The translations under genes and the position numbers were made by a program. The notes beneath the pieces are model-generated. The model saw only the letters and a list, made by a program, of their open reading frames with translations, was not told where the DNA came from and searched no databases. From Zygaena filipendulae (lineage: Eukaryota; Arthropoda; Insecta; Lepidoptera; Zygaenidae), in NCBI GenBank assembly GCA_907165275.2, contig OU015652.1:10989001-11053000 (forward strand): 64,000 nucleotides of DNA, read 5' to 3'. Positions 43,831-55,079 of the stretch are shown piece after piece; positions within the stretch are counted from its first letter, which is position 1, and each line of letters opens with the position of its first letter.

Positions 43831-44000
43831 GGCCCGATTGGCGCAGTAGGTCACCATGCCTGCCCGCTAACAAGAGGTTCCGGGTTCGATTTCCGGTGGG
43901 GCTGTACTTTGTGTAATGAATACAGGGTCCCATTTTCCAGTCTGGGCGTGTATATACATATTATATCCATAGTATAATATATAATATGTAATAATATGTA
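43831..44000 (+). mobile_element. tRNA-derived SINE, best head
   Basis: The tRNA-like head runs from GGCCCGATTGGCGCAGTAGG (A-box region) to GGTTCCGGGTTCGATTTCC (B-box, about 43876-43894), with GGTGGGGC closing an acceptor-like stem with GCCCGAT. The body ATACAGGGTCCCATTTTCCA, GTCTGGGC and an AT-rich tail match 31680-31740. Other heads: 31580 and 63829. Confidence 0.7.
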
Positions 44001-44004
44001 GTAT

Positions 44005-44570
44005 TAAAGTAGTTTAAAATAGTTTTCAGTTAGAAAACGATTTTAAAAGTAGGGAAGCATCTCCTATAAGCATTTGATACGACAATCAAATACTGAAAAC
44101 CGTTCTTCAACACGTTTCTCATTTAACCTTACAGCCCGTATTTTTATAAAATTTAATGATCACTGCTTACCTATAATACACATTTTGTATGTATGTTTTA
44201 ATGTAATTGAATAATTCAATTATCTATAATAGCTAGCAGTCCGCATGACGTTAATCGATCGGTTTTATGTTTCATTATAAATATCGAACTATAAATCAAC
44301 TAAATAATGGTTATCGATTTCATAACGCCCATTTAAGCATTTACGTAGGAATTATTATCATACTTGCTAGTTGCTACGCTCAGGCGTAGCTGGAGACTCC
44401 AATGAAAGCAAAATTGCGGTTGTACTGCTAACCTATCAAAAACAGTTTCTGATGTCTTTGCTATCAAGTTATGCCCCGGAGCCTACCAGCACCTTCAATT
44501 GCTGTATCATTTCAACTTAACATCAAACATTCATCGAAATTTTGATCTTGCATAAAGTTAATGAGGTCCG
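44005..44570. other. No clear feature
   Basis: AT-rich; no recognised ends or exons. Confidence 0.4.
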
Positions 44571-44689
44571 AAATTTGACAGAGCAAAAACTGAATGCAAG
44601 GTTAAAACAATTCTGCAGTAAGAAGTGGTGGTATGTGTATCTATCAGTGGATATAATATGATATAATTAATGAAATTTTCTACTATTAC

Positions 44690-44925
44690 GTGTTTTACTG
44701 TTTTGAATTAGCGGGCAGACATTGCGGTCGGATATCGCGCGGACGCATCCCCTTGGGCTCCGCTGAAAACCAGCGCTGCCGCGTTTTACGCGACAGTATA
44801 TTATGCTGAGTCGGTGTCCATTCGGCGTCACAAAAATTTTTAGGCGAATGTTGTTTAAGTGATAAATCTTGTAACATATTTTTTAATTTTCTGTGATGCC
44901 GAATAAAGATATGTCTATACTAACT
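44690..44925 (+). mobile_element. LINE-like 3' tail (GATGCCGAATAAAG type)
   Basis: A GC-richer segment (GGTCGGATATCGCGCGGACG) leads to TGTGATGCCGAATAAAGATA and TGTCTATAC. The end closely resembles 12340-12375, with AATAAAG and TATGTC. The coding part is gone. Confidence 0.4.
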
Positions 44926-44944
44926 TCTAACTTATTATTTAGTA

Positions 44945-45115
44945 TTAGCTGGTGCCCGCGGCTTCACTCGCTTTAATGTCGATTTTATAAACCAATTTTC
45001 TATTAAAAGGCACCTTATGTTATTTTCTGTGCCCCTGAAAATATGTAATGCAAAATTTAATAAGGCATTAAAGCGTAACAAACAAACAAACAAACTCACA
45101 TTCATAATATTTGAT
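44945..45115 (-). mobile_element. Helitron-like copy, mutated hairpin
   Basis: TTAGCTGGTGCCCGCGGCTT, CACTCGCTTTAATG, CCTTATGTTATTTTCTGTGC and an ACAAACAAACAAAC run to a 5' end near AATATTTGATAGA. Confidence 0.6.
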
Positions 45116-45119
45116 AGAA

Positions 45120-45572
45120 TATAAACGTTTCGTTACAAGGTATCGGTAGGTACCCAACTAGATATTGTTTGCACTAACCGATTGCTTTAGTCAGAAATAG
45201 AAATAAGTAATATTCAGATTATTTATTATTTATTACTTAATACAATATGTTAATAACAGACTTCTACAAAGAAATCTTGTATGCAGACGAGAAGTATTTC
45301 TTTGTATGCATATTAAGTGTTATCTATCACCAACAACGGTATATTACATTTTTTATTCTATTTTTATTTTATTTATTAATAAAACCAACAGCGTTACATA
45401 GAATACATCATTCAATATACAAGTTTAAGGCCAATTATTATAGGTCTTATCTTTCAAACAATACCAATAAAAATAACAGCAGTCAGATGTGGTGTAGAGT
45501 AACAATATCAATAGATAGTATGAATTTTGAATAGAGTAAAAAGATAGTGAGATATATAGGTATATGTAATCT
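45120..45572. other. No clear feature
   Basis: A 95-codon frame (45247-45534 +) is rich in Ile, Tyr and Phe, as expected of AT-rich DNA, and shows no motif. Confidence 0.35.
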
Positions 45573-45579
45573 ATATAAT

Positions 45580-45909
45580 ATATAAAAATGAATCCCTATT
45601 TCCCTCGGTCACAGCATCACGCGTGAACGGCTGGACCACAATTTTCTCTACTATTATAGAATAGAATAGAATTTTGATAATTCTTTTTTTGTTGTGTTTG
45701 TTATTGTAAGGAGAAGAACATGAAAAGAAAAGTTTGGAGTTCCTGCGGGAATTCCGAAAGTCACTCCGTGAATCTCCAAAACGGTTGAACCGATTCTGAA
45801 GGGACTTTCAGTGCTAATTAGCTGATTTTATAAGGAGTAAATTAGGCTACTTTGAAGTTCCTGCAAGAATTCCGAAACTGATGCGGGTGAAACCGCGGGG
45901 CATAGCTAG
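45580..45909 (+). mobile_element. Compound Helitron-like copy
   Basis: Two middle segments occur in series, with CCTGCGGGAATTCCG at about 45740 and CCTGCAAGAATTCCG at about 45862. They are separated by CCAAAACGGTTGAACCGATT. The 3' end is GGGTGAAACCGCGGGGCATA then GCTAG|T at 45909. Confidence 0.65.
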
Positions 45910-45939
45910 TAGGTTTACTTAATTATGAGACACTTTTAC

Positions 45940-46030
45940 TAATATTACATTGGGGCAAAGTTTGTGAATTTGTGATGTTGTAGGGGGTAGTCTCTGGATC
46001 TACTGAACCGATTTTGAAAATTTGACGATA
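45940..46030 (+). mobile_element. Helitron subfamily-2 fragment
   Basis: GTGATGTTGTAGGGGGTAG, TCTCTGGATCTACTGAACCG and ATTTTGAAAATTTG match the segments at 12640 and 43735. No 3' hairpin. Confidence 0.5.
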
Positions 46031-46139
46031 TTCAAAGTACTATTAAATAAACAAATTAACAGCCACTTCTGCATGGTGGGTTTGGTATTTTTAGTGTATC
46101 TTACATAGTCAAATTTAAATACAAAGTCAGAATACATTG

Positions 46140-46215
46140 AATATTATGTAGTCCTAAAAGTGACGCTCTTTTTGACGTCAATTCAATTACAAATTACAAT
46201 AATTATGACAGCGCC
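46140..46215 (-). mobile_element. LINE-like 3' fragment (GACAGCGTGCT type), minus
   Basis: The plus strand has GTGACGCTCTTTTTGACGTC and, further on, ATTATGACAGCGCC. On the minus strand this gives GGCGCTGTCATAATTATTG and TTGACGTCAAAAAGAGCGTC. That is the order seen at 42615-42660. Confidence 0.4.
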
Positions 46216-46630
46216 AACAAATTATATAATAGTAGAGAAGAACCTGGGTAACACTTCTCATTAGCTGTCTGTACGGTTATGGAATAAAGTTATAATATTA
46301 TGATACTAACGTTTAAGTATTAAATACCTATTCAAGTATATTAATATTAAGTTTATATTCGAGTATGTTCAATTTATTCGTACACACCTTGAATAGTATA
46401 TTCCTATACAAATTTGGTTACTATCTGATGGAAAGAAGTCGGTTTCTACTCTTTGTTACGAAAGCCGTTAGATATCTTTAGGTAACATTCGACGAATAGG
46501 TACATACGCGTGAAAAGGATATATCTATGCTATTATTAGTATCTATTACTATTACGTAACCTAGAGTAGAAGCTATAGAATAATTACGTTTTTTAATTAC
46601 ATGTTTAACTGATAAGTTGATAACACAAGT

Positions 46631-47061
46631 AGGGTTGCCACCTGTACTATATTATATAGTATCGTACTATATTTCAGTGAATTGTACTACCTATAGAAAA
46701 ATAATATATTACAAAAAATACTATATTTTTACTCTTATTTAACTGTCGCGCTTTATATAATTAATATCTGGGTCACCGAGCTTCGCTCGTTGTGTATAGC
46801 GCCATCTGTTCTTACGTAGAAAAACAAACACTCATTTTTCATTGCCTGAAAACATGGATAAAACAACGTTTTCTAAAAATGAAACCTAGCTAGATTGTCA
46901 AACTAGCAATAATTTGTAGATGAATGCTGCCCGATACGTCATAATGATTAAATATAAATAATGTAATTTTTTTGCCTGCATTTCCCAAAAGTACTAGATA
47001 TATTTTTTCATATTTTTTCGGAAAAATACTATTTTTTTTTGCAAAAAAAGGTGGCAACCCT
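46631..47061. mobile_element. MITE G, 431 bp, AGGGTTGCCACC ends
   Basis: AGGGTTGCCACC at 46631-46642 is mirrored by GGTGGCAACCCT ending at 47061. Next to the left end lies an ATAGTAT/GTACTAT-rich segment ending ATATTTCAGTGAATTGTACT. The same left half recurs at 63897. No target duplication is apparent. Non-coding. Confidence 0.65.
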
Positions 47062-47064
47062 TGT

Positions 47065-47238
47065 GACAACTTACAAGAGTACCTATAGGTATAGGTGAAC
47101 CTACACCGCTCTACACAATGACAGCTGGTGTCTGCGTTTAAAAATTATTGAGTAACAACCGCAGCTGAATGCCTACCGAGGCTTAGTAAGCACAACTTCC
47201 TGCAATATATCTGGAGGCCGATTGCGTTATTTAGAACG
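47065..47238. other. No clear feature
   Basis: Short unassigned spacer. Confidence 0.4.
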
Positions 47239-47242
47239 ACAT

Positions 47243-47757
47243 TATCTGTTCCCCGCAGTTCAACCAACATTGGTTTCGGAGTTCCCGCGGGAATTTTGAG
47301 ATTTCAAGCACCCTTTGTCTTTTTCTGTACCTATCCCCGACAACGTATTATGCAAAATTTTATTTTTTATTTAATTTTTTTTATTCAATTAATTGGTATA
47401 ATGTAATTTAATTTGCTAATTTGATTTTTTTTTTATTCAATTAATTTGTGTAATGTAATTTAGTTTGGACGTTAAACTCATTTTCCTTATGTCATGTAGA
47501 AAATGTTCAAAAATGTTATATACCTATATAAGAATATTGTTTGTACGCCTCATCGGCAGAATGCAGATGTGCAATTTTCTAACATTAACAACTTATTATT
47601 ATTATTAGCTGTATTCACAAACTTAAATAAATAAATAAATTTCATGTCGATCGGTTGATATTGAAGGCGTGAAAGCGTAAAGGCATAGGGTATTTTAATC
47701 CCGAAATTCCTGCTGGAACTCCAAAATTAACGCGAGTGAAACCGCGGAGAACAACTA
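47243..47757. mobile_element. Helitron-like pair with an AT-rich insert
   Basis: A minus-strand copy (CTGTTCCCCGCAGTTCAACC, GAGTTCCCGCGGGAATTTTG, CGTATTATGCAAAATTTTA) is interrupted at about 47363-47640. It resumes as TTTCATGTCGATCGGTTG and GGCGTGAAAGCGTAA. It then meets a plus-strand 3' part (CATAGGGTATTTTAATCCC, GCGAGTGAAACCGCGG) ending ACAACTACA. The insert contains two roughly 53-bp tandem units with ATTCAATTAATT and ends in AAATAAATAAAT. Confidence 0.55.
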
Positions 47758-47760
47758 CAT

Positions 47761-47990
47761 AGTACCTAATCAATAGATAGACAATTTTCACAAACATAAT
47801 GCGTAATTCCGTTTCAGTTTAGGGGGGGACAAACCCTAAAAGGATTTTCACTACATAGTAAGAATTTCAATTTTAAACTGCCCATTTCCTATCGTCGTCA
47901 AAGCTAAGTAGAGCCTTATACGCCTGCATAATTAATCAATAAGTAAAAATTGAGTTTACTATTACAAGGGCTGCGTCTTTGTAGGTTGGT
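47761..47990. other. No clear feature
   Basis: Unassigned. Confidence 0.4.
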
Positions 47991-47994
47991 TCTT

Positions 47995-48118
47995 TTATTC
48001 AAAATTTCTATTTAGTACATCAGTTAAATAGAAAAGAAAGTTAAAAAGAATATTTTGTCTTTATAAGTTACTTAAGCTGATGCACTAAATATAATTTTCA
48101 TTTTATACCCCGGAAACG
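47995..48118. mobile_element. MITE family A, internally deleted
   Basis: The two TIRs (CAAAATTTCTATTTAGTACA, TCAGTTAAA; and GATGCACTAAATATAATTTT, CATTTTATACCCCGG) are only about 60 bp apart. The CRE-bearing centre is lost. Confidence 0.55.
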
Positions 48119-48119
48119 T

Positions 48120-50620
48120 GCTTATTGTTTCAAAAATAGGATAATTTGAAATTAAATTATGCACAGTTTTCATAATCGTAAATATTCCGTACATAAGGAA
48201 AAACAAAGAAACAATATTTATACACGAGGTTAAACATACTAACTTGCATAAAATTTCAATAATAGATTAATAGATAATAGAGCCTGGGTATAACTCTTTC
48301 ACACTCGTCGGTTACTTAAAATAACTAATAATAACTATTGAAACCTTACCACACAATCCCGGTGTTATATACTCCTTACTGGCTTCCACAGACGTGTCAG
48401 GATGTCTTTCAGGAACCATGATGATTAAAATAACACGATCCTGAACGTGGCGAAAAACTTTTAGAGAGATCTGCCTTTTTTGTACGGTTAAACTTGTCAA
48501 CAAAAGATTTTCGTTTTGCCGTGACATAAAAGTCATTTCTGGGTATTAACAATGAGCTGCAGGAATTTAATCACCTAATTGAAATCGACTTTGTGTATCA
48601 TATTTTTTGTGCATGGGTGAATATACGCAAATAGTGCAGACAGTAATTGCTTTACAACCTCCTTGATTTAAAGTTGGTCTAATTATACTCGTGCATAATT
48701 GGAACCTTTTTGCTCAACAAGTGGTTGAAGCAAAATGAAGGAACACTTAACCGACTGGTTTAACTGTGTTTTCATAATCATGTTAATTTTAAACCTGATA
48801 ATTATGTTATGTTACATTATTTCTAAACATTCATACATAATTTAATTCATAAACTTTGTTCGAAAAAAATATTTTAAACTCCGCGCGCAAATAAGCGCTT
48901 TAATGATCAATTAAGATAATTTCTAGCAACTCGATAGTCGATACTTGTGATTTTTATACATGATTTCATAAATTTCATTGGAAATATCACGTGAAAACTT
49001 TTATTTTAGAAAAAGCACTTTTTTTAGAAACTAATATTTAAAATTAAAACCACGATTTCTTTCAATTTACCATAGACCTTCAGAATCTCCCATTCCCATA
49101 TTGTTTAATACAATAATTCACCCTGTCTCCGAATGGACTGAATTTCTTTTTGTTAGCATGCCTATAAATAAATAAATCTTCAGTTTAGTATGCATTTAAA
49201 ACCAACTTTATGGTGAACATAGAGAAGCAATTACTAAGTGAATGGTATTGAAACTTCGTAACGCAAATCGATGGAGATAGCATCGAAAAACCAGTTTGTG
49301 GGCACCCTAATGGACATAACTTTTGTTACTATTGCTTTAGTACAAATATTAGGCAACAAGCGAACTGTATACCAACACAGATAAACATTTAGGTGACCAT
49401 AATATGTTTGGAATACATAGGAACAATTAGAAACCTGCGTTTTTTTTTTCAGCGGCTATCCTACAGGGATAAAGAATTTATGAACTCAGATAGAGTAAAA
49501 CACTTATTTGTAAATAAATTAATAATTTGACATATTTATAATATATAGGCATTAGGCATAAAACCGCATTCAGCGCACGCGGAGTGATGCAATTTCACGG
49601 GTATACCAAGGGGCAAGGTGATACCTACCTTATTCCGACGACTCAGATTTTCGCGCCGCATACCTGCCTACGCAAGTGTTTTGTTTTCTTAAATAAGCAC
49701 CATGATAAATTTAAGTAGTCAGTTCCGGAATTGCCGCTTTCCCGCCTATTTTGTTTTTTTTTTCTGTGGCCGGCTATTATTTGTCATTTCCATCATTGAA
49801 ATTTTTTTACATATTTTGCCCAAATCTATGTTGTTTATTTACCCAATTAATTACAAAATTACAAAACAAAAAATAGTTGAAAGTAGGTAAATTATAATAA
49901 AGTCATTTAAAAAATATAGTCTTTAAGTAATTAATACCTACTTAACTTGAAATAAAATAAAAATAAAGCCAACAGCTATTTAGGTGTATGTACATACATA
50001 TACGTACGTATTGGTCCATGGTACGTACATCAAAACTCCTCACACCTTCTATAAGTAACACCCAACAAATTTACATCTGCCCTAAAAACCTTCCAGGTGT
50101 AAGTTGGAAATAAAATAAAGTAAGTAAAATAAAAATAAATTGTATTGGCTAAAATAATCTAAAGTTGTAATACGGTATTAACGCAACTACGCATAAAACA
50201 AAGAATAATTAATGTCTTCCTAAATGCGTTATTTTCGGTATGAAAACTACTTATATTAATTAAAATAATATATAAATTTATATTTAATAGGGTCAAGTAG
50301 ACTTCCTTTCAGTCAAACAAGTCAGGAATAAACTCCTTCAATTATATACAAAGTATTTAGCAAAGAAAAACAAATTAATAGGCTCTAAAAGCTTTTTTTT
50401 TTTCAAATTCAAATCCAATACTGGCCCACGACCTCGTCATAATTAAGGTAGTGTACGATGGAGTAACTATGAAACAAACAATAAATTTATGTTGACAGAC
50501 ATACCTATTATTTCGTGAATCCTATCTACATTTTATTACATATAAGTACATTAGAAAAAAACCTATGCTTGGTGAGTTCGCTAAAAAAGGTGTACTATGT
50601 TATTTAGGATTAGGTACTGT
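48120..50620. other. Long stretch with no supported feature
   Basis: About 2.5 kb, AT-rich. Frames at 48312-48536 (-) and 49702-49890 (+) are short and motif-free. No repeat termini recognised. Confidence 0.45.
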
Positions 50621-50627
50621 AGATTTC

Positions 50628-50690
50628 TGATAATGAAAGAATTTTCAGAATCGATTCAGTAATTTCAGATATTACTCCCTACACAAACAT
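50628..50690 (-). mobile_element. Helitron subfamily-2 fragment
   Basis: GAAAGAATTTTCAGAATCGA, TTCAGTAATTTCAG and ATATTACTCCCTACAC. A short relic of the segment seen at 34400-34450. Confidence 0.4.
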
Positions 50691-50822
50691 TTATATTAAA
50701 AAAGGGATGTTAAACATTCTTAAAAAAAATAGCAATACAATATTAATCAAAACTAAAAGATTGGCATGATAGCGAGTCATTGTTAACGTAGTCGGCACTC
50801 GGCAAACTGCGGTCCTAATAAA

Positions 50823-51622
50823 AAGAATAGAATAGAATAGAATAGAATAGAATAGAATAGAATAGAATAGAATAGAATAGAATAGAATAGAATAGAATAG
50901 AATAGAATAGAACAGAACAGAACAGAACAGAACAGAACAGAACAGAACAGAACAGAACAGAACAGAACAGAGCAGAGCAGAGCAGAGCAGAGCAGAGCAG
51001 AGCAGAGCAGAGCAGAGCAGAGCAGAGCAGAGCAGAGCAGAGCAGAGCAGAGCAGAGCAGAGCAGAGCAGAGCAGAGCAGAGCAGAGCAGAGCAGAGCAG
51101 AGCAGAGCAGAGCAGAGCAGAGCAGAGCAGAGCAGAGCAGAGCAGAGCAGAGCAGAGCAGAGCAGAGCAGAGCAGAGCAGAGCAGAGCAGAGCAGAGCAG
51201 AGCAGAGCAGAGCAGAGCAGAGCAGAGCAGAGCAGAGCAGAGCAGAGCAGAGCAGAGCAGAGCAGAGCAGAGCAGAGCAGAGCAGAGCAGAGCAGAACAG
51301 AACAGAACAGAACAGAACAGAACAGAACAGAACAGAACAGAACAGAACAGAACAGAACAGAACAGAACAGAACAGAACAGAACAGAACAGAACAGAACAG
51401 AACAGAACAGAACATAACAGAACAGAACAGAACATAACATAACATAACATAACAGAACAGAACAGAACAGAACAGAACAGAACAGAACAGAACAGAACAG
51501 AACAGAACAGAACAGAACAGAACAGAACATAACATAACATAACATAACAGAACAGAACAGAACAGAACAGAACAGAACAGAACAGAATAGAACAGAATAG
51601 AATAGATTAGAATAGAATAAAA
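50823..51622. repeat. Zoned pentanucleotide array, ~800 bp
   Basis: The units are AATAG (50823-50910), AACAG (50911-50970), AGCAG (50971-51295, 65 uninterrupted copies), AACAG again (51296 to about 51585, with AACAT variants around 51411-51440 and 51526-51548), and a few AATAG at the right edge. Each zone differs from its neighbour by one base per unit. Long minus-strand frames of Leu/Cys/Ser/Ala run through it in all three frames because a 5-base unit without stops is open everywhere. They are not genes. Confidence 0.95.
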
Positions 51623-51698
51623 TTTATTTATAGAATTAAAAGAATAAAAGAAAACTATTGATATATAGGTATGTATTTAATTCTCTCGTCTCTTCCGA

Positions 51699-51873
51699 CT
51701 GACAGCGTGCTACTGAAGAGTTTGTTGCGCAGCTTCTTCTCTTCAGCCATAGCACTAGGAAGCTGTCAAGGGTGGATATTTTATCGGTGCTGTCTTAATA
51801 AATGTAACTTTATTGACGTCAAAAAGAGCTACATTATGGGCCAAATTGAAATGAATAATTTGACTTAGACTGA
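51699..51873 (+). mobile_element. LINE-like 3' end (GACAGCGTGCT type), copy 2
   Basis: CTGACAGCGTGCTACTGAAG, TTGCGCAGCTTCTTCTC, GACGTCAAAAAGAGC, ATTATGGGCCAAATTGAAAT, then TTGACTTAGAC. Same order as 42528-42698 with about 15-20 visible differences. Confidence 0.55.
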
Positions 51874-51878
51874 CACCA

Positions 51879-52170
51879 TTTTTTTTTTATGTCATAAGGG
51901 CAAACGGGCAAGGGGAACACCTGATAGTAAGTGATTGCCGCCGCCCATGGAATCTGCAACACCAGTTGGCATGCTGGCAGGTGCGTTGCCGACCTAGAAT
52001 GGGGATGGGAAATGGCTTTCAAGTGGGACTGCCGGAACACACCGTTAGGTGCTTGGCGACAGATTTACAACTTGAAGGTGGTAGCTAGCCAGCCGGGCAC
52101 TAGAAAGTGCCCTACCACCATGCTATGGTTTCCTCACGATGTTTTCCTTCACCGACAGCTCAAGCTCATT
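51879..52170 (-). mobile_element. Dispersed retroposon 3' end with A tail, minus strand
   Basis: On the minus strand it ends TTATGACATAAAAAAAA (poly-A is the T run at 51879-51888), preceded by CCATGGGCGGCGGCAATCAC, TTACTATCAGGTG and GCCCGTTTGCCC. The far part has CACCATGCTATGG and CTCACGATGTTTTCCTTCAC. I know both word sets as very common lepidopteran repeats. The open frames on both strands (51834-52040 -, 51931-52191 +) are incidental. Confidence 0.55.
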
Positions 52171-52174
52171 GTTA

Positions 52175-52550
52175 CCAATGAAACAGTTTAGTCCATCTCC
52201 TTATCTAATAATCTATCTTCTCATTTCGTTAATAAGAAAACCGAGTGCGACGGGATTCTTTAGAAAATTCACTATACCTAATACTCGTTGCTTACAAAAC
52301 ATTGTTATTAATCTTCGCATTGAAATTATTAACTGAATTTCTTTTTAAATAAAAGAATTGCACACAAAATTTCGTCTTGTTAACGTACCAACTCGAGCGT
52401 GTAAAGTTTCATCTTAGTACTTGATCGTTCTAAAGTTTCGATACAATCACTTTTCACAGTCGAATGTACTCGAGTTATCTCGATAATACTATTGTTAAAA
52501 TTATAACCTCTTTGCAAATTAACTCCTATTTAATGTAGTTTGGGAAATAA
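52175..52550. other. No clear feature
   Basis: AT-rich, nothing assigned. Confidence 0.4.
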
Positions 52551-52557
52551 ACTGGCA

Positions 52558-52590
52558 AGCGCGGATCCAGCCATGGTGGGCATGCCCTCA
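52558..52590. repeat. Possible decayed hAT terminus
   Basis: GCGCGGATCCAGCCATGGTG resembles the hAT end CAGGGGCGGATCCAGG at 2963. There is no partner end or duplication, so this is only a hint. A MITE A copy starts just downstream. Confidence 0.25.
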
Positions 52591-52599
52591 ACCCTAAAA

Positions 52600-52915
52600 G
52601 GGATGTTTTGAAAATCAAAATTCTTATTAGTCCGTCAGTTAGAATTACCGTCACACGTATTTTTTGCTTTTTCAAATAAATTAAAATATACAGAGATAAA
52701 GCGCATTAAAGTTTAGGGTGAGGGGGTCGTGTCGTCACTGACCGCTAAAACCGCCATACAAACTGTAAGTCAAGTGACGTCACGCAAAATTTCAACTTAA
52801 TGTAGGTATCGCCGTAACTTTAAGATTATGTAAAAAAAATACGTGTCCAATATTTTTTATTACTTACCTAATCTACAAGACGGACTAAAAAAAAAATTAG
52901 TCAACATGCCCATTG
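52600..52915 (+). mobile_element. MITE family A, near-complete copy
   Basis: GGGATGTTTTGAAAATC, TTAGTCCGTCAGTTAG, ACACGTATTTTTTGCTTTTT, AAGCGCATTAAAGTTTAGGG, TGACGTCA at 52775-52782, ACGTGTCCAATATTTTTTAT, CAAGACGGACTAAAAA and TCAACATGCCC. Same order and orientation as 6868-7180. Confidence 0.65.
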
Positions 52916-52917
52916 AG

Positions 52918-53285
52918 GCCATTATGGTCGATAGGGGTTTTATCAAATGAATTGTAAAAAAAAAACAATGAACCGCACTTGATTTGGAACCCAATATAAT
53001 ATGCTTTAAAGCTGTAAAAGTGTTATAATAATCGGTAGATATTGGGATATGCAAACGTATCTATCGGAAACTCGAGAAACGAACTTGATTGATCAATGTC
53101 ATAATACTGTACTTATCTTTTTTAGTGATGTATCAGTGACGGTTTTTGTCTACAGGTAATTATTGTTCCCAAATTGTTTTAATCCGCTTTCAGGACTGTG
53201 TAGTGTAGTATTTCGTTAGAAATAAAGTGTTTCGACCACGAAAGGGCTACGTCCGGAGAAAATTGGACCAGTGAGCATGATGACA
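52918..53285. other. No clear feature
   Basis: Unassigned sequence between two MITE A copies. Confidence 0.4.
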
Positions 53286-53289
53286 AGGT

Positions 53290-53475
53290 ATAAAAACCAA
53301 AATTCTATTTATTCCGTCAGTTAATTATTGAAAAAATATAAAGACAAAAAACGTTAACGTTTAGGAGTTGGAGGTTGCAACGTCATAACTTTAAGTATAA
53401 AGTGTACCTAGGTATGATGTCACACGGAATGTATCGCGCCGTTGTTTTTTGATTACCTACGTAAAAAAATTAAGC
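53290..53475 (+). mobile_element. MITE family A, diverged and truncated
   Basis: The left TIR CCAAAATTCTATTTATTCCG, TCAGTTAAT, a diverged centre (CGTTTAGGAGTTGG, TGATGTCACACGG) and TTGTTTTTTGATTACC. The right TIR is not found. Confidence 0.5.
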
Positions 53476-53479
53476 GCGC

Positions 53480-54480
53480 CAACGTGTTGTTCTAGACTCA
53501 CTGGACTCACACATACGTATGGATATATTATTATAACACAGCTGATACTTTTATCCTTCATCAAAGAATTAAGAATTTTCTCGTGAAACACAAATCCTTA
53601 TGAGTCCACCACGGGCAAGAATTGTACTTAGTAACTTATAAAATTATTATTAAAGTGTAAGAATAAAAAAATATTGTGCATAACTGAACATTGAAAATTC
53701 TATATCAAGTTCAACTTCAACAACAATTTAATCATAAAATCCATTATACGCATTAATAAAATGCACACATGCATTAGGTAATATAAAATTTCATAATTAT
53801 TGCTTCGTTCTATGCTGATAATATCTACTTTTAACCCAGTTGTTTTCGTGACTTATGTGCAAATAAAAAATGTGATATTGTCGCGGCATAATTGTTTACG
53901 AAATACGTGAAATAAACAAATACTTATATAGATAAAAAATATTATGAGAACCGATGCAACAACAACGCATTTGCACGAACAATAGTTTACAAAAATATAT
54001 TTGTATGGGCAATTAAGATTTTTCTTGCCATTTATAAATAGATAAATAATTAATGTGCCATTATCATTACGTGGAGGCTGGCATTGGGCTCTGTTGTCTC
54101 ACCAGAGTTACCCAAGTGATATAATATCCAAACTTATACCTACATCTAAATGTGTAGGTATTCTCAAAACACTCGAACAGTCATTTAGAAAAAAGTACCA
54201 TAAATGATTCTAGGAAATAGTAGGAATTCCTTTTTTTATTTCTTTAAATAACGTTTCCACCCAAAAGGAGCTTCGGATCAAACAAACACTGTCGGCTATA
54301 ATGCAAGTGCGAATCATTAGGCATTCTTTCGAACGTTTACTGATGCAAGGAAGAGTGGAAGGTTCTTCCACCTTCTTCAACCTTCTCGCGGCCGATCACC
54401 TCAGAAAATTCATCTATAAACTGTGACCTTACTGATTGTATACTCGCGCAGCGAATAGAGATGAAAGACGTTGTTTTATA
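53480..54480. other. No clear feature
   Basis: About 1 kb, AT-rich. AGGTTCTTCCACCTTCTTCAA near 54360 is a local short repeat. No gene. Confidence 0.4.
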
Positions 54481-54486
54481 ACGACA

Positions 54487-54581
54487 TAGCTGTGTCCCGC
54501 AGTTTCACCTGCGTTAACTTCGGAGTTTCCGCGGGAATTCCGCATAGATTAATACTGGTCAAACTGCAGAAAATAGCTAGT
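54487..54581. mobile_element. Helitron with both ends 3'-like (mini-palindrome)
   Basis: It opens TAGCTGTGTCCCGCAGTTTC on one strand and, after only about 60 bp, closes GTCAAACTGCAGAAAATAGC then TAG|T, a degraded inverse of the opening. The two 3' ends face outward, the opposite polarity to the palindrome at 2932-6385. Confidence 0.5.
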
Positions 54582-54584
54582 TAG

Positions 54585-55075
54585 TATATACCTAGGTTAA
54601 AGGAAAAAAAATCTATCATTTGGATCAAATCGGTGAAAGGTATAGACGTGGGAAAGTACATATTTAATATATATCTGTAACAAGTCTGGTGACTTGTGGA
54701 GGTAATTGTAAACAAATGGTCAATTTTATGGTAGGTAAAGAAATTAAGCAAGCGAATTGTGGGCCACGAAAAGCGTCGTTAAATTGGGCCACTGGCTTCC
54801 GGGCATTGGTGTTTGGTCACGAATCGGGCGACAAGTTTCGAAATCTTTGGACCGAAGCTGCAACGGCTACGCTCCATAGATAGTCCTTGTGTTATGTCAT
54901 CAATGGCGACACAATTATAAATAATCCTATTAAAACTACAAGACGTGGAACGTATTTAGTTGGTGCAGTGCAATTCTAATATACACATAATAACTTCTAA
55001 TGGTAATTTATTATATTATCCTTACAACATTTGGTAACTAATAACTTTACCGCAGAGCAAGCAGAAAGTATGAAC
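54585..55075. other. No clear feature; one short frame
   Basis: A 64-codon frame (54689-54883 +) includes NWATGFRALVFGHESGDKFR, which is less AT-biased than its surroundings. It has no recognised domain, splice signals or second copy here. Confidence 0.25.
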
Positions 55076-55079
55076 TTAT

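Noticed and set aside
50691..51545. Three long overlapping minus-strand frames (241-284 codons)
   Set aside because: They are translations of a 5-base repeat without stops, open in all three frames; Leu/Cys/Ser/Ala periodicity only.
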